The translations under genes and the position numbers were made by a program. The notes under the pieces were generated by a model. That model saw nothing but the letters and a program-made list of their open reading frames with translations. It had not been told where the DNA came from and did no database searches. 10,569 nucleotides of DNA from positions 1 through 10,569 of the forward strand of contig JAEZMP010000080.1 in NCBI GenBank assembly GCA_023442215.1, read 5' to 3'. This DNA is from Pseudomonadota bacterium (GTDB lineage: Bacteria; Pseudomonadota; Alphaproteobacteria; Rhizobiales; Segnochrobactraceae). Positions 5,583-10,569 of the stretch are shown here, in pieces; the stretch's first letter is position 1; each line of letters starts with the position of its first letter.

Positions 5583-7799
5583 TCAGGCGCCGGCAGCCGG
5601 CGTATTGGCCTGCTGGACGGCGAGTGCCGTCTGCGCGACGGCGGCATCCGCCGTATCGCCCCCGGCGACCTGCACGCGCGGCACGGCGAAGCTGATGCCG
5701 TTCTCGTCGAACGTCTTCTTGATCCCGGCCAGAAGCTTGCGGCGGGCGATGAACTGGCCGCCGGGTCGCGCGACCAGCTTGATGCGGATCTGAATGCCGT
5801 AATCCCCGAACTGCTGCACGCCCTGCATCTTCGGCGGCTCGATGAGGTCCGGCCCGATTTCCGGGTCGGCGGCGAGATCCGTGCCGACACGCTTGATCAG
5901 CTTCCGGGCCTTTTCGAGATCGGTGTCGTAGGTCACGACGATGGGCAGCTTCTCGATCACCCAGTCGCGGCTCATGTTCTGTACCGCGCCGAGTTCGCCG
6001 AAGGGCACGGTGTAGACCGGACCGCGGTGGTGACGCAGCTTGACAGAGCGCAGGCTGAACGACTCGACGGTGCCCTTGTAGCTGCCGCTCTGGATGTATT
6101 CCCCGACGCGGAAGGCGTCATCGAGCAGGAAGAACATGCCGCTGATGATGTCCTTCACCAGCGTTTGCGCGCCGAAGCCGACGGCTACGCCGACGACGCC
6201 GGCACCGGCGACGAGCGGCGCGATGTCGATGCCGAACGCCGACAGCTCCATCAGCACGGCGACCACCAGCACGACGATGAACAGCACGTTGCGCAGGATC
6301 GGAAGCAGTGTGCGCAGCCGTGCCTGACGGCGGGCGAACTCGTCCCGGTCGCCGCCTGGCGCGACTTCGCGGATATCGCCGATCCGGGCATCGATGGCCG
6401 CCTTGGAAAGCTGCCAGATCAGATCCGCTCCGAGATAGATCACCACCGCGCTCATCAGCGAGCGGACGACGCGGGTCAGCACCGAATCGGAATCAGAGAG
6501 GTCGCCGAGGTCGATGCCCCAGGCGCGTGCCACGAGCACGATGGCGGCGATGATGAGAACGCTGCGGATGCCGCGCGCGATGAACACGGCCGTGACCCCG
6601 AGGGGGATGGTCTGGTCAGGGGACGACTTGCGGGCGACGTTCGCCACGGTCGCCCCGACGATGCGGATCGCGAACGGCAGGACGACCACGATCAGCAGCG
6701 TCGTGAAAAGCTGCAGCGCCTCGCCGACCCAGAGCACCCAGAGGGCGATGGCGGCGACGGTGAGCAGCAGCGACGCGAGCCGCTGTGCGATGCGGCTTCC
6801 ATCCGGACGGGACGGCCGGCGCCAGATCGCTTCGATGGCGATGGCAAGCAGGCCGAGGCCGAGCACGTAGGCGTCGAGCTGCTGGGAAGGGAACGGCACC
6901 CCGGCCGTGTGCAGCGCGCCGAGCGTGACGATGCCGAAGGTGAGCCACCCGACGAACGCGACGATGCGCCGTTGCCAGAACAGGGCGCTGGCGTCGTCGA
7001 CCGGCACGACGCGGGCCTGGCCCTGCGCCGGATCGGGGCTGAGCAGCATCTCGGTCAGCGCCAGCGTGAAGCGAACCACCACCACGGCGCCGAAATAGCC
7101 CGACAGGATGCTTTCCAGCACATGCGGCGGATCGGTGAGGACGAAGGTGAGCATGCCGGCGAGGGTGAACAGGATCAGCCCGCCGATGCGCCGCATCAGC
7201 CGGAGCGCAAGAGAGAGCCAGCGGTCGAGATCGCTGCCGTGCCGCGCGATGGACTCGGTATCGATGCGGTAGCGCGACAGCACCATCCGGGCGAGCGCTT
7301 CGGCGACGGCACCGGCCGCGAACGGCGTGACGACGATGAGGAAGAGCACCAGCGGGCCGACGCGGGCGGCTGCCGCCGCGACCACGGCGAACCCGGCCGC
7401 GATATCGTGCGGCCATGTGTCGATGGCGTTCGAGATCGCCATGAAGTGCAGCCGCAGCCGCCGCAGCCGCTCGGACATGACATCGCCGACCACCGCGTCC
7501 GGAGCGGTGGGCTGCGCGACCACCGCGGGCGCCGCCGTGACCGATTGCTCGATCCAGGCCTTCACCTTGGGATCGGACAGAAGCCGCATCAGTTCGGCGA
7601 CTTCCTTCGGCGGCTCGGCCGGGGTTGCCGGATCAGCGACGGCGGGCGCTGCTGCCGACTGGTCCGCGGCGCTGGCCGCGACCGCCGGCGTCAGGCAAGC
7701 CAGCCCCAGCATCGCGACCGCAAGCACGGCCCCCATCAAGCCAGATAAACGGAATCGCGCCGGCACTTCCCGCCCCCGTTCGGTCTTTTCGATCCGCAT
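5583..7799 (-). CDS. Large MscS-superfamily mechanosensitive ion channel
   Basis: 738-aa inner-membrane channel, expected to open under membrane tension and release solutes during osmotic downshock. An N-terminal signal sequence (hydrophobic 20-42, likely cut near AVAA 39-42) is followed by a short Ala/Pro-rich periplasmic part. About eight or nine further hydrophobic segments span 138-465. The conserved MscS core occupies about 500-715: the pore helix GAGVVGVAVGFGAQTLVKD (532-550), then a beta domain (GEYIQSGSYKGTVESFSLRS, 566-585; VYTVPFGELGAVQNMSRDW, 595-613), then the C-terminal alpha/beta domain. The size and multi-helix N-terminus resemble E. coli YbiO-type channels more than the 286-aa MscS. 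The ATG at 7799 has AAGGA 5 nt upstream and gives a clean signal peptide. The frame is open to 8033, but that part is antisense-like shadow over rutF. It begins 76 bp after rutF on the same strand. Confidence 0.94.
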   Translation of the reverse strand: MRIEKTERGREVPARFRLSGLMGAVLAVAMLGLACLTPAVAASAADQSAAAPAVADPATPAEPPKEVAELMRLLSDPKVKAWIEQSVTAAPAVVAQPTAPDAVVGDVMSERLRRLRLHFMAISNAIDTWPHDIAAGFAVVAAAAARVGPLVLFLIVVTPFAAGAVAEALARMVLSRYRIDTESIARHGSDLDRWLSLALRLMRRIGGLILFTLAGMLTFVLTDPPHVLESILSGYFGAVVVVRFTLALTEMLLSPDPAQGQARVVPVDDASALFWQRRIVAFVGWLTFGIVTLGALHTAGVPFPSQQLDAYVLGLGLLAIAIEAIWRRPSRPDGSRIAQRLASLLLTVAAIALWVLWVGEALQLFTTLLIVVVLPFAIRIVGATVANVARKSSPDQTIPLGVTAVFIARGIRSVLIIAAIVLVARAWGIDLGDLSDSDSVLTRVVRSLMSAVVIYLGADLIWQLSKAAIDARIGDIREVAPGGDRDEFARRQARLRTLLPILRNVLFIVVLVVAVLMELSAFGIDIAPLVAGAGVVGVAVGFGAQTLVKDIISGMFFLLDDAFRVGEYIQSGSYKGTVESFSLRSVKLRHHRGPVYTVPFGELGAVQNMSRDWVIEKLPIVVTYDTDLEKARKLIKRVGTDLAADPEIGPDLIEPPKMQGVQQFGDYGIQIRIKLVARPGGQFIARRKLLAGIKKTFDENGISFAVPRVQVAGGDTADAAVAQTALAVQQANTPAAGA

Positions 7800-7804
7800 G
7801 AAAA

Positions 7805-7809
7805 TCCTT
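7805..7809 (-). promoter_or_regulatory. Ribosome binding site of the MscS-type channel gene
   Basis: AAGGA on the minus strand, 5 nt before the ATG at 7799. It supports this start over in-frame ATGs further upstream that lie inside rutF. Confidence 0.7.
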
Positions 7810-7847
7810 GAGCGTGATAGCGGATCCGGGGTGTCTGCGGTAGTGGC

Positions 7848-7884
7848 GGCGCCTGTGGCACAAGCGCTGCGGGGCTCAGGCGCC
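7848..7884. repeat. Inverted repeat across the rutF stop codon
   Basis: Perfect 8-bp arms GGCGCCTG (7848-7855) and CAGGCGCC (7877-7884) separated by 21 nt. The right arm includes part of the rutF TGA (7876-7878). It could form a hairpin at the 3' end of rutF mRNA, but no T-tract follows, so it is not a standard terminator. It might give partial termination or mRNA protection between rutF and the channel gene, or be chance in GC-rich DNA. Confidence 0.35.
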
Positions 7885-8400
7885 GTGGTGCAGGGGGTGA
7901 TAGCGCCGGCCGAAATAGACGAGGCCGGAGGCGGCCGGGCTGTGGCGGATGGCAAGTACCTCCGCGAACAGCACGCGATGGGTGCCGACATCCGACATCG
8001 AGGCGACGCGGCAATCGAACGAGACGGCCGCATCGTCCAAGACCGGGGCCCCGGTGACGAGCCGCGTCCACGAGCCGGCCGAGAAGCGCTGTTCCGCCGG
8101 AACCTTGCCGCCGAACACGGCGGACAGCGCCTCGTGTTCGTGGGTGAGGGTGTTGACGCACATCACGCCGTTGGCGGCAATCGCCGGGAAGGCGGACGAT
8201 GAGCGGTTGAGGCAGACGAGCAGGGTCGGCGGCGTGTCGGTGACGCTGCACACCGCCGAGGCGGTGAAGCCGGCGCGACCCTGCGGACCGTCTGTGGTTA
8301 CGATGCTCACGGCCGCGCCGAGGCTCGCCATCGCGTCCCGGAACGCCTCCCTGCCGACGGCTTCGGCCGGCTGAAACCCGTGGGGCATGGCCATGTTCAT
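7876..8400 (-). CDS. rutF: RutF, flavin reductase of the Rut uracil pathway
   Basis: 174-aa flavin reductase-like protein that supplies reduced FMN, using NADH, to the monooxygenase RutA, which opens the uracil ring. The core FRDAMASLGAAVSIVTTDGP (20-39), the flavin-binding segment GRAGFTASAVCSVTDTPP (41-58) and LLVCLNR (60-66) agree closely with E. coli RutF, as do FGGK (96-99), VSFDCR (126-131) and VGTH (138-141). I chose the ATG at 8400 because AGGA lies 7 nt upstream. A further in-frame ATG at 8469 sits in the AT-rich spacer and has no matching homology. The N-terminus is about 11 residues longer than in E. coli. Fourth Rut gene in the window, 86 bp after rutD. Closely related names in databases (HpaC-like or nitrilotriacetate monooxygenase component B) refer to the same fold. 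Confidence 0.96.
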   Translation of the reverse strand: MNMAMPHGFQPAEAVGREAFRDAMASLGAAVSIVTTDGPQGRAGFTASAVCSVTDTPPTLLVCLNRSSSAFPAIAANGVMCVNTLTHEHEALSAVFGGKVPAEQRFSAGSWTRLVTGAPVLDDAAVSFDCRVASMSDVGTHRVLFAEVLAIRHSPAASGLVYFGRRYHPLHHGA

Positions 8401-8486
8401 CGTCGCATCCTGATGGGAAGGTAAGCGGGTTTCTGCGGCTGATTTCAGATTAAAATTTTTATAAATCAATATTTTACGACAATATT
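8401..8486 (-). other. AT-rich spacer between rutD and rutF
   Basis: 86 bp, of which about 8445-8486 is very AT-rich (ATTAAAATTTTTATAAATCA and onward). On the minus strand it could hold an internal promoter for rutF (and the channel gene), or an RNase-sensitive or translation-enhancing leader. I see no convincing -35/-10 pair at 17-bp spacing and no strong hairpin. Confidence 0.4.
8408..8411 (-). promoter_or_regulatory. Ribosome binding site of rutF
   Basis: AGGA on the minus strand, 7 nt before the ATG at 8400. It selects this start over the ATG at 8469. Confidence 0.6.
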
Positions 8487-9314
8487 CTAGATCGACTTAT
8501 CAGGTCTGGAAAGGTCTTCCGTCGCCTGATCGCCCGTCAGGAAATCGAGCACGGCTTCATTGAAGGGGGCGGGCTCGACGACGGAAAAGCCGTGGCCGCC
8601 CTCTGCCACCACCGCGAGCCGCGCGTTCGGCAGGCCCGCGGCCAGCCGCTCGGAGCACAGCCACGGCACCAGCACGTCGTCGCGCGAGGCCATGACGAGG
8701 CAGGGCGCGCCGATCTCGCCGAGCCGGTCCGACACGTCGAATGACATCAGCGCGTCGATGCGCTTCAGGATGGTATCCGTGCCCTGGAAGTGCGCGATGC
8801 CGTGGGCTTCCTCCTCGGCGACGCGCGCGGCGTTCTGGGAGAGCCACCACGATGGATAGAGGAAGATCGGCTGCGCGGCGACATAGGCCTCGACGCCGGA
8901 TTTCAGCAGCAGCGCCCGGCGCGCCGCGAAGCAGCGGCCGGTGTGGGCATCCGCCTTCGCCCACGCATTGACGAGCACGAGGCCGGAGACCCGCTCCGGC
9001 GCCCGCAACGCCAGTTCCAGCCCGACCAGACCGCCGAGGGCGTGGCCGAGCACGGCGGCGCGCTCGATGCCGGCATCGTCGAGGATCGCCAGCACGTCGT
9101 CCGCCATGTCGCCGATGCGGTATCCGTCGGCGAGCGGGCGCGCGTTGGAACCGGTGCCCGCGTGATCGTAGACCACGACGCGCAGCCGGGCGGACAGCGC
9201 TTCGATCTGCGGCTTCCAGAACGCGGCGGTGCCGCCGAGCCCCGCCGACAGGACGACGGTGCCGGCCGCCGCATGGCGCGCTCCGAGAACGGTGTAGCTG
9301 GGGCAGGCGGGCAT
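8487..9314 (-). CDS. rutD: RutD, alpha/beta-hydrolase-fold protein of the Rut uracil pathway
   Basis: 275-aa alpha/beta-hydrolase-fold protein. In the Rut pathway RutD is non-essential and is proposed to speed a late hydrolysis step (described as aminoacrylate or carbamate hydrolase); its exact reaction is debated. The assignment rests on segments shared with E. coli RutD: SAGLGGTAAFWKPQ (23-36), YDHAGTGSN (49-57), GHALGGLVGLELAL (90-103), VNAWAKADAHTGRCF (115-129), QPIFLYPSWW (148-157) and AHFQG (174-178). The nucleophile-elbow position is Ala92 (GHALG) where a standard hydrolase has Ser; His241 (GGHGF) and Asp212/213 are present. As I recall, E. coli RutD also reads GHALG, so this is a family trait. 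The ATG at 9314 has GGGAG 11 nt upstream. It lies 112 bp after rutC. Confidence 0.95.
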   Translation of the reverse strand: MPACPSYTVLGARHAAAGTVVLSAGLGGTAAFWKPQIEALSARLRVVVYDHAGTGSNARPLADGYRIGDMADDVLAILDDAGIERAAVLGHALGGLVGLELALRAPERVSGLVLVNAWAKADAHTGRCFAARRALLLKSGVEAYVAAQPIFLYPSWWLSQNAARVAEEEAHGIAHFQGTDTILKRIDALMSFDVSDRLGEIGAPCLVMASRDDVLVPWLCSERLAAGLPNARLAVVAEGGHGFSVVEPAPFNEAVLDFLTGDQATEDLSRPDKSI

Positions 9315-9426
9315 GGCCGTTCGGTCTCCCGGCCGATGGGGCGGCGCATTCCTCTGGAACGCGCTGCCCAGGGCCTCGGATGTCGGAGGAGGTGCTTGGT
9401 GCCAGCGGGTGGACTGGCGCGGGCGA

Positions 9427-9819
9427 TCAGGCCTTGGTGCCGACGTGGGCGATGGTGGCGATTTCCACCAGCGCGTCGGGCTTCACGAGGCCGCACTGGA
9501 TGCAGAACCGGGCGGGCTTGTCGCCGGGGAAATAGTCGGCATAGGCCTTGTTGACCGCGCCGTAGTTCGCCCAGTCTGTGATGAAGATGGAGTTGAACGT
9601 GACGTCGGCCATGGTGCCGCCGGCTGCCTCGATCACGCCCTTGATGGTTTCGAGCACGTGGCGGGTCTGCGCCTCGGCGTCGCCGACGTGGACGACGTTG
9701 TTTTCCTTGTCGAACGGCAGCGTGCCGGCGACGTAGACGATGCCGTCGGCGAGCGCGCCGGGCGAATAGGGCGCGAGCGGCTTGCCGGAGCCCGGCGGAA
9801 TGATCGGGGTGAAGGGCAT
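9427..9819 (-). CDS. rutC: RutC, 3-aminoacrylate deaminase (RidA family)
   Basis: 130-aa RidA/YjgF/UK114-family protein, the usual length, normally a trimer. In the Rut pathway it converts 3-aminoacrylate to malonic semialdehyde and ammonia; an older proposal was peracid reduction. Nearly the whole chain follows E. coli RutC, with long identical stretches around QTRHVLETI (51-59), AGGTMADVTFNSIFITDW (66-83), FPGDKPARFCIQCGLVKP (97-114) and DALVEIATIAH (115-125). The RidA substrate-binding Arg (Arg104, in KPARF) and conserved Glu119 are present. The ATG at 9819 gives the family length; the longer open frame upstream is a shadow of rutB. The start lies 43 bp after the rutB stop and has only a weak upstream GGA. 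Confidence 0.97.
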   Translation of the reverse strand: MPFTPIIPPGSGKPLAPYSPGALADGIVYVAGTLPFDKENNVVHVGDAEAQTRHVLETIKGVIEAAGGTMADVTFNSIFITDWANYGAVNKAYADYFPGDKPARFCIQCGLVKPDALVEIATIAHVGTKA

Positions 9820-9862
9820 GGAACTGTTCCGTCGTTCTTGAGGGGCGAGGCGATGAGGAAGG

Positions 9863-10569
9863 TCAGGCCTTGTCGGTCGGCGAGGCTTCTGCCGGCGGGC
9901 GCTGCGAGATGGTCCCGCAGAAATCCGCGACGGTGGAGACCCAGCCGAAGAACGTCTCGATATTGTAGATCGCGGCCTGCTGGGCGAAGGGCGGGCCGGC
10001 CTGGTGGGTGGCGTCTTCCAGCACCACGCCGAAATATTCGAGGTGGAAGGCATCGCGCAGCGAGGACTCCACGCAGACATTGGTGGCGATGCCGACGAAC
10101 ACCAGATTGCGGATGCCGCGGGCGCGCAGGAAGCTGTCGATGCCGGTGTTGAAGAAGCCGCTGTACCGTATTTTGGGAATGAGGAAATCGCCCTCCTGAG
10201 GGGCGAGTTCGTCGACCAGCGCGTAGTCCCATCCGCCCTTGGACAGGAGCGAGCCGGCGAGTTCCGGCCGCTTGCGCATCGTCTTCAGCGCGTTCGACTT
10301 GTAGTAGTTCGGGGAGCCGGGCCCGCCGGCCTCGGCATAGTTCTTGTCCCAGCCGTTCTGGAAGAAGATGATCGGGATGCCGGCGGCGCGGGCGGCCTCG
10401 ATCGTGGTGCGGATGTTGGCGATCACGGACTTGGCGCCGGAGATGTCGAAGCCGGCGATGTCGAGATAGCCGCCTTCGGAGGCATAGGCGTTCTGCATGT
10501 CGACGACGATGACCGCCGTCTCGGACGGGTTGAGCCGGAGTGGCTCGGGACGGGCGGGCAGGGTGACGG
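9863..10569 (-). CDS. rutB: RutB, ureidoacrylate amidohydrolase (5' end cut)
   Basis: Isochorismatase-fold cysteine hydrolase that cleaves ureidoacrylate, the RutA product, to aminoacrylate and carbamate, so it releases part of the uracil nitrogen. About 234 residues are visible; the reading frame stays open to the window edge, starting ..VTLPARPEPLRLNPSET. E. coli RutB begins with a similar TLTARPE, so only one or a few codons should be missing. The catalytic triad is complete: Asp in IVVDMQNAY, Lys in FLIPKIRYSGFFN and Cys in GIATNVCVES. Their spacing (109 and 33 residues) equals that of Asp24, Lys133 and Cys166 in E. coli. Further identity covers FFQNGWDKNY, AGGPGSPNYYKSNALKTMRK and YFGVVLEDATHQAGPPFAQ. 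An internal ATG at 10498 would remove the catalytic Asp and is not the start. First Rut gene seen here; rutA is expected upstream. Confidence 0.96.
   Translation of the reverse strand, partial: VTLPARPEPLRLNPSETAVIVVDMQNAYASEGGYLDIAGFDISGAKSVIANIRTTIEAARAAGIPIIFFQNGWDKNYAEAGGPGSPNYYKSNALKTMRKRPELAGSLLSKGGWDYALVDELAPQEGDFLIPKIRYSGFFNTGIDSFLRARGIRNLVFVGIATNVCVESSLRDAFHLEYFGVVLEDATHQAGPPFAQQAAIYNIETFFGWVSTVADFCGTISQRPPAEASPTDKA

Noticed and set aside
5148..7748. Plus-strand open frame of 866 codons opposite the channel and hydrolase genes
   Set aside because: Its product is low-complexity, full of Asp/Glu/Arg/His, with no domain. It lies antisense to a clear MscS channel and results from scarce stop codons in GC-rich DNA.

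Overview
This is a GC-rich, densely packed bacterial window with the codon and gene style of an alphaproteobacterium, probably Hyphomicrobiales (Rhizobiales). That placement rests on composition and gene neighbourhood only; no rRNA or other marker is present. Nine of the ten genes lie on the minus strand, so biologically the window reads from right to left. The main content is nitrogen scavenging from pyrimidines, with a nucleoside-type importer nearby.

Right part (about 7876-10569, minus): a Rut (oxidative uracil degradation) cluster in the order rutB (5' end cut by the window edge), rutC, rutD, rutF. All four resemble the E. coli proteins along their whole length. RutB hydrolyses ureidoacrylate. 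RutC, a RidA-family protein, deaminates aminoacrylate to malonic semialdehyde. RutD is the alpha/beta-hydrolase-fold accessory protein. RutF supplies reduced flavin to the monooxygenase RutA, which is expected just beyond the right edge. rutE (malonic semialdehyde reductase) and rutG (uracil permease) do not follow rutF as they do in E. coli.

Middle part (4494-7799, minus): a large MscS-superfamily mechanosensitive channel (738 aa), followed after 39 bp by a 3-hydroxyisobutyryl-CoA hydrolase family protein. The second gene may matter metabolically, because this family can also act on 3-hydroxypropionyl-CoA and the Rut pathway feeds C3 carbon into malonic semialdehyde. That link is inference.

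A single plus-strand gene (3931-4407) encodes a small secreted protein with four cysteines and no function I recognise. It is convergent with the hydrolase and divergent from the transporter operon.

Left part (1-3799, minus): a BMP-family (nucleoside-type) ABC importer operon in the order periplasmic binding protein, double-domain ATPase, permease 1, permease 2 (cut by the left edge). The genes overlap or nearly touch (GTGA, ATGA, 2-bp gap), so they are almost certainly co-translated. A nucleoside or nucleobase importer next to a Rut cluster without its own permease suggests uptake plus breakdown of pyrimidines. The substrate cannot be read from the sequence.

I found no tRNA, rRNA, CRISPR array, insertion sequence or phage remnant. 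The many other long open frames are antisense or shifted shadows produced by high GC.
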